Shown: piece after piece, positions 34,389 to 43,128 of the stretch | Position numbering within the stretch: position 1 is the stretch's first letter | Layout of the letters: each line of letters opens with the position of its first letter | Source: a bacterium | Lineage (GTDB): Bacteria; Electryoneota; RPQS01 | NCBI GenBank assembly: GCA_036504735.1 | Contig: DASXUQ010000010.1 | Location: 124,001 to 188,000, forward strand | DNA length: 64,000 nt | Reading direction: 5' to 3' | The notes under the pieces: generated by a model | What the model was told of the DNA's origin: nothing | Databases searched by the model: none | What the model saw: only the letters and a program-made list of their open reading frames with translations | Translations under genes and position numbers: made by a program

Positions 34389-35701
34389 GCGCTATGACGT
34401 TGCTGGAAATGTCGCGCAAATCCCTGTTGAAGGCCTCGCCCTACCGCACACTGGGGCGGGTGCAGCGTGTGCGGGGATTGGTGATTGAAGCCCAGGGACC
34501 ACGGGCCACGATGGGCGAACTGTGCACGATCCGCTCCGGCGATCACACGCGCCTGGCGGAGGTGGTGGGGTTCAACGGCCACACGACTCTGCTGATGGCG
34601 CTGGAAGACCTGGATGGTCTTGCCCCGGGCGCGGAAGTGGAAGCACAGGGACGCGCACTGTCGGTTCCGGTGTCCAAAAGCTTGCTGGGACGGGTGATCA
34701 ACGGTTTGGGCGAGCCTTTAGACAGCGGTGCGCCGATTGTGACCAGTGACTACCGTCCTCTGTATGCGGCGGCTCCGCATCCGCTCAAACGGCGGCGCGT
34801 CACGCGGCCGCTCTCGGTGGGAGTGCGGGCGATTGACGGGTTGCTTACTTTGGGCGAGGGCCAGCGGGTAGGCATCTTTGCCGGGAGCGGAGTGGGGAAG
34901 AGCGTGCTGCTGGGCATGATGTCCAAATTTACCGAAGCGGACGTGGTAGTGATCGGGCTGATCGGCGAGCGCGGCCGGGAGGTCAAGGATTTTATCGAGA
35001 AGTATCTGGGACCTGGCGGCATGAAGAAGACCGTGGTGGTCGCCGAGACTTCAGACCGCTGGCCGCTCTTGCGGGTGAAGGGGACGATGACCGCCACCAC
35101 CATTGCCGAGTATTTCCGGGATCAGGGGCTGCGGGTGTTACTGTTGATCGACAGCATTACGCGCGTCTGCCACGCACTGCGGGAAGTGGGATTGTCTTTG
35201 GGAGAGCCACCGGCCACACGCGGGTATCCGCCATCGGTATTTGCCACGCTGCCTAAGCTTCTGGAGCGGGCCGGCAACGGCGAAACCGGCAGCGTCACCG
35301 GTTTGTATACGGTGCTGGTGGAAGGCGACGACCAGACCGAGCCGGTTGCCGATGCGGTGCGCAGTATTCTTGACGGCCACATTGTGCTGTCGAGGAAAAT
35401 TGCCGCGCGGCACCATTATCCGGCGATTGATGTGCTTTCGAGCATCAGCCGTGTGATGCCGGATGTGACGAGCAAGGTCCACGGAGATGCGGCAGGGCAA
35501 TTGAAGGAGTGGATGGCGGTGTATGCCGAGGCGGAAGATTTGATTTCCATCGGAGCCTATGCGCGGGGATCACGGCCCGAGGTGGACCGGTCCATCGAGC
35601 GCATGCCGCTGATCAACGCATTTCTGAAGCAGAAGATGGATGAGGTCGCACCGCTGCCGGCGACGATTCAGGCCGTAAGCGCGTTGACGGGAAAAGCATG
35701 A
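34385..35701 (+). CDS. fliI: Flagellum-specific export ATPase FliI
   Basis: 438 residues from ATG 34385; the upstream extension in this frame is inside fliH and is rejected. FliI is the hexameric ATPase that unloads substrates into the export gate. Walker A GSGVGKSVLLG lies near residue 165, with Walker B LLLIDSITR and the C-terminal SSISRVMPDVT all intact. It overlaps fliH and fliJ by four bases each, which implies coupled translation of the ATPase complex. Confidence 0.97.
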   Translation: MSAMTLLEMSRKSLLKASPYRTLGRVQRVRGLVIEAQGPRATMGELCTIRSGDHTRLAEVVGFNGHTTLLMALEDLDGLAPGAEVEAQGRALSVPVSKSLLGRVINGLGEPLDSGAPIVTSDYRPLYAAAPHPLKRRRVTRPLSVGVRAIDGLLTLGEGQRVGIFAGSGVGKSVLLGMMSKFTEADVVVIGLIGERGREVKDFIEKYLGPGGMKKTVVVAETSDRWPLLRVKGTMTATTIAEYFRDQGLRVLLLIDSITRVCHALREVGLSLGEPPATRGYPPSVFATLPKLLERAGNGETGSVTGLYTVLVEGDDQTEPVADAVRSILDGHIVLSRKIAARHHYPAIDVLSSISRVMPDVTSKVHGDAAGQLKEWMAVYAEAEDLISIGAYARGSRPEVDRSIERMPLINAFLKQKMDEVAPLPATIQAVSALTGKA

Positions 35702-36150
35702 AGAAGTTTACGTTTCGCCTGCAAAAGGTGCTGGCGCTGCGGGAAGCCCGCGAGAAGCTGCGTTTAGGAGAATTTGGCCGGGAGCAGCAGAAATTGCAGG
35801 ATGAGCAGGCGCGGTTGGAACTTTTCCAGACGGAGCGGGAGATGCAGATCCGCGACACGCGCAGCGTGCGCGAGCAGCCGTTCTCTGCGTGGTCGCAGGG
35901 CATCAGTACCCGTTACATGCAGCGGATTGGCCGCGTGGTGGACTTTCAGCAGACCCGGGTGCAGACCCAAGAACAGGCGCTGGAACAGGCGCGGCACCGT
36001 TACACCGAAGCGCGGCGGGACACACGAATTCTGGAAATGTTGCGTGAGAAGAAGGTCGATGAATGGACGCGTGAAAATCTGCTGGACGAGGCGAAAGTGC
36101 TCGACGAAGTCGGATCGCGCAATTCCCAGCCGGAGGAGACATGTCAATGA
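35698..36150 (+). CDS. fliJ: Flagellar export chaperone FliJ
   Basis: 150 residues, almost wholly alpha-helical and Arg/Glu/Gln rich, with a coiled-coil pattern from about 5 to 135. The start FTFRLQKVLALREAREKLRL is characteristic of FliJ. FliJ is the stalk of the FliI ring and a chaperone escort. It overlaps fliI (ATGA) and its end overlaps the next gene by ten bases. The identification rests on position plus helical character. Confidence 0.9.
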   Translation: MKKFTFRLQKVLALREAREKLRLGEFGREQQKLQDEQARLELFQTEREMQIRDTRSVREQPFSAWSQGISTRYMQRIGRVVDFQQTRVQTQEQALEQARHRYTEARRDTRILEMLREKKVDEWTRENLLDEAKVLDEVGSRNSQPEETCQ

Positions 36151-36794
36151 ATAAGTATGTGAAGCTTGTGGGACTCGTAGTGGCCAGTTTTGCCGTCATC
36201 AACGTAAGCATGTTCTTCTTTCTGAGAATGACGCAGCCGAAAATGGGTGCGCGTGTGGATACGGCGAAGATCGAGCACCAGAGCGGAAGCGATAGCACCA
36301 CCCATTCGGACGCTGTCAAGACGGACGCCGAAGCTCATCATGAACCGGCGGCGAGCGCGACTCCGGCGGCAAAGGACAGCGCGCAGGCCGTCCATGAGCA
36401 GGCGCCGGTTGCCGCTTCACTTGCCGGCGAGCCGCCGCAGGCCTTGCCGCCTCCGCCGGAAGGGGAGAAGCAATTGTCTTCTGTGGATTCCACGCCGGTG
36501 GCGAGCAAAGACAGCAAGGAAGGCACCGCGGATACGGGCAGCAGCGTTGCAGCGGCGGTCACGGGCGGGGATAGCAAAGAAATGGCCAAGTTGGCGAAGC
36601 TGCTCGAATCGGTCAAACCCGATGAGGCCGCTTCCATAGCATCGGAATTGAGTGTGGAGCAGATCGTCGCCCTGGTGATGATCATGAAGGACCGCAATGC
36701 GGGTAAAATGCTGGCGGCCTTGCCTGCGGATCAGGCGGCGCGAGTGGCGCTGCGGATGACTCAGATGGCCACGGCAACGCGAGGGAAGCCATGA
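36141..36794 (+). CDS. MotE-like protein with MgtE_N-like C-terminal domain
   Basis: 217 residues. One N-terminal membrane helix (VKLVGLVVASFAVINVSMFF), then a disordered Ala/Pro/Ser-rich linker (~40-150), then a helical domain (SKEMAKLAKLLESVKPDEAA then LSVEQIVALVMIMKDRNAGK). That arrangement matches MotE proteins, which in other bacteria stabilise stators. It lies between fliJ and fliK, as in many such loci. No motA or motB in the window. GGAGG precedes the ATG. Confidence 0.82.
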   Translation: MSMNKYVKLVGLVVASFAVINVSMFFFLRMTQPKMGARVDTAKIEHQSGSDSTTHSDAVKTDAEAHHEPAASATPAAKDSAQAVHEQAPVAASLAGEPPQALPPPPEGEKQLSSVDSTPVASKDSKEGTADTGSSVAAAVTGGDSKEMAKLAKLLESVKPDEAASIASELSVEQIVALVMIMKDRNAGKMLAALPADQAARVALRMTQMATATRGKP

Positions 36795-39130
36795 AAGTAA
36801 CGTCGCTCTGGCAACTGTTCTCAAAGAAGACGGCCGCTGTTGCGGCGCCTGCGCAGAGCAGTGCAGAGAAACCCACGAAGGGATTTGTCCAGATTCTGCG
36901 CGACATCACGGCAGGATTGCTCCCCAAAACCGTTCATCCCGCGCCGAAGCAAATCCTCACCGCAGATACGAATGAACGGCCCAAGGAAAAGACGACAACG
37001 GCGACGCCGCAGAGGGCGCGGACCGTGGCGGTCTCCGGCAAGGATAAACCGGCACCGCAACCCGGGTTGGAGCAAATGGTCGTGATGGTGCCGCAGGTAT
37101 TGCCGGCGCAGCCCAGGCCAGTGGTGGCAAGTGTCAGGCCCGAGCCTTCCGCGGCAAGCGGGAGCAGGCTTGTGTGTCCGCCGCCGGCGAAGGGTGAAAA
37201 TCCGGTGATTACCGTGAAGCCTGTCCGGCAGGAGATGGTACCACCGTCCGTGCGGCCGGAGGGCCGTCGGGACAGCGTGTTGCCTGCACCGGACTTGGCA
37301 AGGCGGGCGCAAACAGCGGCAAAGGATCCGATCAGCACGCCGGCGACGACTGCGCCAACTTCACCTTCAGCTTCATCCCCAGCTTCACCTCCAACTTTCG
37401 CTACCTCAGCTCCTGTATCGAAACAGGAAAAGGCGGCAGTGGGTTCCGTTCCAACACCCGTGAGCAGACCGGCAGACGTAGAAACGAAAGGCACGATAAC
37501 CACGGCGCGTGCCGAGAGCCCAAAGAACGTCACCGTGGAGCGCGTCTCTGCCAGCGTACCGAGGATGCCTGAATTGCCCGGCAGTAAACCTCTCAGCAAA
37601 CCGATAGAGCGGTTTTCGCAGCCGATGGCGAACGCGATGCGGGAGATCCAGACCTTCTGGCAGAAACATATTGCGGTCAACAAGACTCCGGCGGCCGCTC
37701 CGGTTCCGGTCAAGGCACAGCCTCGTGCGGTTGCGGCACCTGCGCCGGTACCTTCGCAACCCGAGAAGGGTACCGTACCAACCCTGCAATCTGTACGCGC
37801 CGCACCACTTGAGGCAAAGCCTACGCGCGCCGCCACACGGGCGGCACAGCCCATACGTGTTGCAGCACCAACGACACCGGCGGAGAAGATCGCAGCGACA
37901 CCTATGCAGCCCGTCCGTGGCACAGCCCCTGCGGCACCCGTCATACACGCCGTCCCGGCAGCGCAGCCGATGCAGGCAGCGGGGCAGCCGGCACCGGTGG
38001 CGCAGCCCGTGCAGGTGGCAAAGCCGGTTCAGCCCATTATCATGCCCAGCAAGCCTATGGAGGAGGCCACAACGCCGGTGCAGGGCAAAAAGAGCGCGAC
38101 GAAGACTTCACCGCGAACGACGGTACAAAGCGCACCGGCAAAGACGGATCCCATTCAATCGGAACGGCTCGGCGGGACTGAGACCCCTTCTCGGAAGGAT
38201 GACCGATTGAATGATGGGGAAACGTTGCGGCCAGCCGCCGACGTGATGCCGCGCTCCTTTTGGGGAGTGAAGGTGCACAAGGAAGCCCATCCGCTACACG
38301 TGGAGGACGTGTCGCGGGCTCCGGCAACCGATACTGTGCAACAAGGGGCCGTTAAGGCCGTGGAAGGGCACGGAACGCGCGCTGACACGCGGAGCGGCGA
38401 GCCGGCAACGGCTTCAGATATGGTCAGGCGGGAGCAGCACACCGATGCCAAGGCGGACAACGGCTTCTCCTCCCATACGCCGGATCAATCCCAGAAGCAG
38501 ACCCAATCTCCTGAGCCGGTTCGCGCCGTAAGCGAGAAACCGGCAGACGTACCGCATGTGAAGACGGACGAGCCGTCGCAGAGCACACCGCAGGCCGTAA
38601 CTCCGGGCAAGGAATTCGCGCGGGAAGTCGCCGGGGATGCCGCCGTCAGTTCACCGCTGCCGCGTGCGGTGTTCACCCTTGAGCAGATCAAGGACTTGCA
38701 GGCGATGGTGAGTAAGAGTCTGCAAGGGACGCGCACCACGCTGGATGGATCGAAGGAAGCGGTGTTCAAGTGGAATCACGAAGCTTTAGGGCCGCTCGCC
38801 TTCCGGATCAGCGCCAAAAACTCCGACGTGGAAATCCGCATTCAGTCCGGGCGAAAGGACGTGGCGGACGCGCTGGAGGAGGGACGTCCGGCAATGGAGC
38901 GGATCTTTGCCGATCTGGGCCTGAAGATGGAGCGGTTTGAAGTCAAGGTCCGTGGCGAGGCGATGAGCCATGAGCCGACCACGCAGACGCAAGAGCGCGA
39001 GCATTCCCAGCACGGACGTAAGGCGAATTCCGAAGCGGCTACGGGTACGAACATGGATATGGAACTGGAGACCGAGGAGGAGGCCCCGCAGCGGGCACCG
39101 GCTTTGGCCGACAGGGAATGGGTTGCCTAA
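36791..39130 (+). CDS. fliK: Flagellar hook-length control protein FliK
   Basis: 779 residues. About the first 600 are low-complexity Pro/Ala/Lys/Thr-rich sequence, partly in short repeats such as QPV and PVAQPVQVAKPVQP; this part is the molecular ruler and is expected to be disordered. The conserved Flg_hook domain is at ~640-730 (LDGSKEAVFKWNHEALGPLA then VEIRIQSGRKDVADALEE). It is longer than E. coli FliK (405 aa). A terminator follows 17 bases downstream, closing block I. Confidence 0.92.
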   Translation: MKVTSLWQLFSKKTAAVAAPAQSSAEKPTKGFVQILRDITAGLLPKTVHPAPKQILTADTNERPKEKTTTATPQRARTVAVSGKDKPAPQPGLEQMVVMVPQVLPAQPRPVVASVRPEPSAASGSRLVCPPPAKGENPVITVKPVRQEMVPPSVRPEGRRDSVLPAPDLARRAQTAAKDPISTPATTAPTSPSASSPASPPTFATSAPVSKQEKAAVGSVPTPVSRPADVETKGTITTARAESPKNVTVERVSASVPRMPELPGSKPLSKPIERFSQPMANAMREIQTFWQKHIAVNKTPAAAPVPVKAQPRAVAAPAPVPSQPEKGTVPTLQSVRAAPLEAKPTRAATRAAQPIRVAAPTTPAEKIAATPMQPVRGTAPAAPVIHAVPAAQPMQAAGQPAPVAQPVQVAKPVQPIIMPSKPMEEATTPVQGKKSATKTSPRTTVQSAPAKTDPIQSERLGGTETPSRKDDRLNDGETLRPAADVMPRSFWGVKVHKEAHPLHVEDVSRAPATDTVQQGAVKAVEGHGTRADTRSGEPATASDMVRREQHTDAKADNGFSSHTPDQSQKQTQSPEPVRAVSEKPADVPHVKTDEPSQSTPQAVTPGKEFAREVAGDAAVSSPLPRAVFTLEQIKDLQAMVSKSLQGTRTTLDGSKEAVFKWNHEALGPLAFRISAKNSDVEIRIQSGRKDVADALEEGRPAMERIFADLGLKMERFEVKVRGEAMSHEPTTQTQEREHSQHGRKANSEAATGTNMDMELETEEEAPQRAPALADREWVA

Positions 39131-39146
39131 GGCAAGTTTTTCCGCG

Positions 39147-39176
39147 AGGGGCAAGGCAATTGCCCCTTGTTTTTTA
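39147..39176 (+). terminator. Rho-independent terminator after fliK (end of block I)
   Basis: AGGGGCAA (39147-39154), loop GGCAA, TTGCCCCT (39160-39167), then TGTTTTTT. Confidence 0.85.
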
Positions 39177-39229
39177 GGTGGTAGAACTTAAAGTGAATGT
39201 TTAGGGAAGGTTAACGGGTGGCTTTCGAC

Positions 39230-39245
39230 TGGCCCGGACTTTGCC
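39230..39245 (+). promoter_or_regulatory. Possible sigma-54 promoter of flagellar block II
   Basis: TGGCCCGGACTTTGCC places GG (39231-39232) and GC (39243-39244) exactly ten bases apart, in a TGGC/TTGC context; the A of TGGCAC is a C. It follows a terminator and precedes flgD. If used, transcription would start at about 39256, almost at ATG 39260. Confidence 0.4.
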
Positions 39246-39259
39246 CAAGTCTAAGTGCC

Positions 39260-39484
39260 ATGAATCAGAAGAGCTTTACCCCCAAACTGATCTGCAAGTG
39301 CGGATCGCAGGATTTCGAAACCGTTTTCAGCGGTCGGAATCTGAATGGCCGGCATGAGCACCGCCTTGCGTGTCGCCGTTGCCGAATCGTTGTTCCGGTG
39401 GAAAAGACCACCTACGCACTTTATCGTTACTTGAACAGCCACCAGGCGTCCGTTCCGTTTCTTAAACTGTTTGACCTGGGTTAA
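39260..39484 (+). CDS. Small zinc-ribbon-like protein between fliK and flgD
   Basis: 74 residues from ATG 39260. Two cysteine pairs stand out, CKC (residues ~10-12) and CRRC (~38-41), spaced like a zinc ribbon, with a helical end (YALYRYLNSHQ). A GTG at 39218 has a better ribosome binding site (GGAAGG) and would add 14 residues, but would start upstream of the possible sigma-54 promoter. I cannot decide which is right. Family not recognised. Position in the flagellar locus suggests a regulatory or assembly role. Confidence 0.55.
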   Translation: MNQKSFTPKLICKCGSQDFETVFSGRNLNGRHEHRLACRRCRIVVPVEKTTYALYRYLNSHQASVPFLKLFDLG

Positions 39485-39489
39485 TCGCC

Positions 39490-40194
39490 ATGCCCGTTGA
39501 TTCTGTCACTTCCGGCTCTGCAACGCCGCCCGCGGATATGATCGGCTCCCGATCCGAGACCATGGGGCAGGCGGATTTTCTGCAGATGCTTACTGCGCAA
39601 CTCAAGGCACAGGATCCGATGAATCCGTTGCAGGGACAGGAATTTGCCAGCCAGCTCGCGCAGTTCAGCTCCTTGCAGGAACTGCAGAAGATGGGGCAGA
39701 CGGCGGACCAGACGCTGCAAGCGAATATTCTGCTGGCTCAGACCTTCAACAACACCATGGCGTCGTCGCTGATCGGCAAGACGGTGCGCGCGGACCTGGA
39801 CCAGGTTGCGCTGGGCGCGTCGGGCAGCGCAGGACTGAGCTATACGCTGCCCAGTCCGGCCACCGAGATTAAGATTGAGATCAAGGACAGTGACGGAAAA
39901 ACGGTGCGGACACTGAACGTCAATCCCCAAGCTGCGGGCGACCATACGGTGGAATGGGACGGCGTGGACAGCAACGGCCACCGCGTGTCGGCAGGCAATT
40001 ACACCTACACCATCAGCGCCAAGGGCGCGGACGGCGCCGACGTAAAGGCATCGACCTTCGTGGAAGGCCGGGTGTCGTCGGTGCGCTATGAAAACGGCAA
40101 CGCCGTGTTGACCGTGGGCGGAATGACCGTGATGCTGGGCCAGGTGATTTCGATCAGCGAATCCGGCAGCGATAACGCGTCGAAGAGAGGATAG
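39490..40194 (+). CDS. flgD: Flagellar hook capping protein FlgD
   Basis: 234 residues. FlgD caps the growing hook and directs FlgE assembly. The N-terminal motif GQADFLQMLTAQLKAQDPMN followed by GQEFASQLAQFSSLQELQ is diagnostic. The C-terminal half is the FlgD Ig-like domain (IKIEIKDSDGKTVRTLNVN then TVEWDGVDSNGHRVSAGNYT). That fold is also the C-terminal sorting-type domain of the two secreted proteases at 4.6 and 10.9 kb. Confidence 0.96.
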   Translation: MPVDSVTSGSATPPADMIGSRSETMGQADFLQMLTAQLKAQDPMNPLQGQEFASQLAQFSSLQELQKMGQTADQTLQANILLAQTFNNTMASSLIGKTVRADLDQVALGASGSAGLSYTLPSPATEIKIEIKDSDGKTVRTLNVNPQAAGDHTVEWDGVDSNGHRVSAGNYTYTISAKGADGADVKASTFVEGRVSSVRYENGNAVLTVGGMTVMLGQVISISESGSDNASKRG

Positions 40195-40196
40195 CG

Positions 40197-40595
40197 ATGA
40201 TCGACGCGATCAAACGGCTGCCGCCGCTGCCGGGAGCGCAGGGAATCGATCCGGCGCGGCGGACTCCCGCTCCGGGCGTCTCCGAGACCAGGCAAGGGCC
40301 GGAGTTCGGCGATATTTTCCGCGACAAACTGGCCACGGGCGAGCCGCTGACGTTTTCGGCTCACGCACAGTCGCGGTTGATGACACGGAGTATTCACCTC
40401 ACCGCGCCGCAGATGGAGCGTCTGCAGCACGGCGTCAATCAGGCGGCGCAAAAAGGGGCGCGCGAGTCCCTGGTCGTCATGGACAATCTCGCGTTTATCG
40501 TCAGCGTGCCCAACCGGACGGTCGTTACCGCCGTGGATGGGGCCGCCACCAACGGAAATGTTTTTACGCAGATAGACAGCGCAGTCATCGTTTAA
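40197..40595 (+). CDS. TIGR02530-like flagellar operon protein
   Basis: 132 residues. The pattern FSAHAQSRLMTRSIHLTAPQ then VNQAAQKGARESLVVMDNLA and FIVSVPNRTVVTAVD matches the short flagellar operon protein found between flgD and flgE in many phyla (TIGR02530, flg_new). Its function is not established. The start is two bases after the flgD stop and it lies 73 bases before flgE. Confidence 0.85.
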   Translation: MIDAIKRLPPLPGAQGIDPARRTPAPGVSETRQGPEFGDIFRDKLATGEPLTFSAHAQSRLMTRSIHLTAPQMERLQHGVNQAAQKGARESLVVMDNLAFIVSVPNRTVVTAVDGAATNGNVFTQIDSAVIV

Positions 40596-40668
40596 CTAAA
40601 CGGGCCGGACCTCGTGTAGGAGGCCCAAAGCGGGTGGATCGACTGAAGCCCGCGGAGGAAATTGCATT

Positions 40669-42336
40669 ATGATGCCATCTTTGTTCAGTGCCGTCTCGGG
40701 TCTCTCGAATCACCAGACCCTGATGGACGTTATCGGCGACAACATCGCCAACGTCAACACCATCGGTTTCAAGGGCAGCCGCGTATCGTTTGCCACCGGT
40801 TTTTCCCAGTTGCTGCAGGGCGCGGATGCACCGTCCGACAATCGTGGCGGCAAGAACGGAATTGAAGTCGGTCTGGGTATGCGCATCGGATCCATCGACC
40901 GCATGTTCAAGCAGGGCAATTTCGAAAACACCGGAAACCGGACGGACCTGGCGATTCAGGGCGACGGCTTCTTTGTGGTGGGCGATGGCAGCTCCAAGTT
41001 TTACACACGCGCCGGCGGTTTTCAGGTAGATGCCAACGGCGATCTGCTGGCCTCGGGCGGCCGGTATCACGTGCTGGGCAAACTGGCCGACAAGAATGGC
41101 GTGATGGTCAACTCCTCGACCGTCGAACCGCTGAAACTGCCGTTCGGCGAGAAGGACCCGGCCCGCGCGACAACGTCGATCAAATACTTCTGTAACCTCG
41201 ACGCCAAGGCCTCGACGAAGCGGACCTTTAATGCCTCCATCGCGTTCGCGGAAGACGGCGTTCCGGCGACGGCGGCATCGGCGCTCAATAATCTCGATCA
41301 GGTGACCGCTCCGCTGGATGACGGCGACGTCATCACGATTACCGGCACCAACCGCACGGGTACGGCGGTAAGTGTGACCTTCACCTATGGCGCGACCAAC
41401 GACGGCGTGACGCTGGGCGACGTGATGAACCGGATCAATTCCGTGGCCGGTTATGACAGCTCCGCGCAGACCGGCGCCACCGTAAGCCTTGACGCCTCGG
41501 GCAAGCTGATTCTGCGCGACAACCTGAGCGGCACCAGTCTGACGACGATTTCCATGTCGTTTACTGACGGCGGCGCGTCCGCCTCGGCGATGGTGCTGCC
41601 GACGTTCGTCAACACCGAGGCCGGTTCCACCGGAACGCACTCGACCTCGATTGACGTGTATGACAGCCGCGGGGAGAAGCATCGTGTGGAACTCACGTTT
41701 ACGCAGGATGTGACTCAGACCAACGTCTGGAACTGGAACTCGGTGGTGGATGACGGCGCCATCGACTCGATCAACAACCGCCTGACGGGCAGCTCCGGCC
41801 AGGTGCGTTTCAATACGGACGGTTCGCTGCAGGCTTTCGAAGGCGGCCCGCTGACCTTTACGCCGCCGGAAGCGCAGGGCATGGTCATCAATCTGAACGG
41901 CGGCACTGTGGGAACGTTCGACGGCATTACGCAGTTCGCCTCCCCCAGCACGACCATCGCGCTGAACCAGGACGGCCACGGCATGGGCGTGTTGCAGGAC
42001 TTTACGGTGGACACCACGGGCAAGATTTCGGGCAGCTACTCCAACGGCATCACGCGGACTCTGGGCCAGATTGCCCTGGCGCGGTTCGCCAACCCGTCGG
42101 GCTTGCAGCTCGCCGGTCAGAACGTCTATGGGGCGACAGTAAACTCCGGCGATCCCATGATCGGACTGAGCGGCAATGTGAACCAGGTCTATTCCGGCTA
42201 TCTGGAAATGTCGAACGTGGACTTGGCCAAAGAATTTACGGACATGATTATCGCGCAGCGCGGATTTCAGGCGAGCGCGAGGGTGATCAGTGTTGCAGAC
42301 TCACTGCTGAACGAAGTGACGCAGCTCAAGCGGTAA
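40669..42336 (+). CDS. flgE: Flagellar hook protein FlgE
   Basis: 555 residues. The N-terminal rod/hook motif SNHQTLMDVIGDNIANVNTI, the downstream FKGSRVSFATGF, the mid-protein FlgE variable domains (~130-400) and the C-terminal motif SNVDLAKEFTDMIIAQRGFQ are all intact. It is longer than enteric FlgE (402 aa), through an enlarged outer domain. Start preceded by GGAGG. It is the last gene before the hairpin at 42347. Confidence 0.96.
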   Translation: MMPSLFSAVSGLSNHQTLMDVIGDNIANVNTIGFKGSRVSFATGFSQLLQGADAPSDNRGGKNGIEVGLGMRIGSIDRMFKQGNFENTGNRTDLAIQGDGFFVVGDGSSKFYTRAGGFQVDANGDLLASGGRYHVLGKLADKNGVMVNSSTVEPLKLPFGEKDPARATTSIKYFCNLDAKASTKRTFNASIAFAEDGVPATAASALNNLDQVTAPLDDGDVITITGTNRTGTAVSVTFTYGATNDGVTLGDVMNRINSVAGYDSSAQTGATVSLDASGKLILRDNLSGTSLTTISMSFTDGGASASAMVLPTFVNTEAGSTGTHSTSIDVYDSRGEKHRVELTFTQDVTQTNVWNWNSVVDDGAIDSINNRLTGSSGQVRFNTDGSLQAFEGGPLTFTPPEAQGMVINLNGGTVGTFDGITQFASPSTTIALNQDGHGMGVLQDFTVDTTGKISGSYSNGITRTLGQIALARFANPSGLQLAGQNVYGATVNSGDPMIGLSGNVNQVYSGYLEMSNVDLAKEFTDMIIAQRGFQASARVISVADSLLNEVTQLKR

Positions 42337-42346
42337 ACTCCAAAGG

Positions 42347-42377
42347 CCGGCGGGGCCGCTGTACGCGGCCCCGCCGG
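42347..42377 (+). terminator. Very strong hairpin after flgE (end of block II)
   Basis: A 13-bp perfect stem CCGGCGGGGCCGC/GCGGCCCCGCCGG with loop TGTAC. There is no U-tract, so termination may be weak or the stem may protect the mRNA end. The following 200 bases (to 42577) show no clear promoter. Confidence 0.6.
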
Positions 42378-42591
42378 GCCTGCCTGCTGTCACCAGGTTC
42401 TCACGTCTTTCTTCTCCTCTCCGCCCTCACACTCTCATGCCGTGCCTCCCCCGGTGCGGCGCTCGACGACTATTCTCGCTGCAAAACACATTCAAACATC
42501 GCACAGCTTTTGTGCTGACTCTGGGCGCACCGGCGGCTATTGATCGCCGCCGTGTGTGACCGGTCATGACACCTCACGGGAAGGATTTTAC

Positions 42592-43122
42592 GTGGCTAAA
42601 AAATCCGAGGCAACGGAAACCGCGCAGGCCGCCGACGAATCGGCTGCAGCGTCGAAATCATCCGGTCTGATGACGAAGATCGGGATCATCGCCGCCGTGC
42701 TGTTGATCCAGATCGCGGGATCCTATTTTCTGCAGAAGACTTTCCTCTTTCAAAACGCCGCGGCGGGCAACTCCAAGGTGGAAGAAAAGAAGCCTGAGCC
42801 GTCAAAGGAAAGCGACTCCGAAATGAGCGTGATCATGCTCGATGAGATCGTCGTCAATCCCGCCGAGACCGGCGGACGGCGCTACCTCGTGGTCAGCCTT
42901 GGTCTTCAAACCACGGCGCCCGAAGCGGAAAAGTCCATCGAGAAGTTCAAGCCGCTGATCCGCGATGCCTTGATTTCCCTGTTGTCTTCAAAGCACATGG
43001 ATGAGCTGTCGCGCATTTCCTACCGCGACACTCTGCGGGCGGAGATCAAAGAGGCGACCAACCGCGAACTCCGCAAGATCAAGGTGGATAATGTCGTCTT
43101 CAGCAGTTACGTTCTGCAATAA
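42592..43122 (+). CDS. fliL: Flagellar basal body-associated protein FliL
   Basis: 176 residues from GTG 42592, set by GGGAAGGA seven bases upstream. FliL helps stator function at the basal body. A single N-terminal membrane helix (IGIIAAVLLIQIAGSYFL) precedes a periplasmic domain with RRYLVVSLGLQT and a C-terminal IKVDNVVFSSYVLQ. A lysine/glutamate-rich linker (KVEEKKPEPSKESDSE) follows the helix. It opens block III and is six bases before fliM. Confidence 0.92.
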   Translation: MAKKSEATETAQAADESAAASKSSGLMTKIGIIAAVLLIQIAGSYFLQKTFLFQNAAAGNSKVEEKKPEPSKESDSEMSVIMLDEIVVNPAETGGRRYLVVSLGLQTTAPEAEKSIEKFKPLIRDALISLLSSKHMDELSRISYRDTLRAEIKEATNRELRKIKVDNVVFSSYVLQ

Positions 43123-43128
43123 GAAGCC

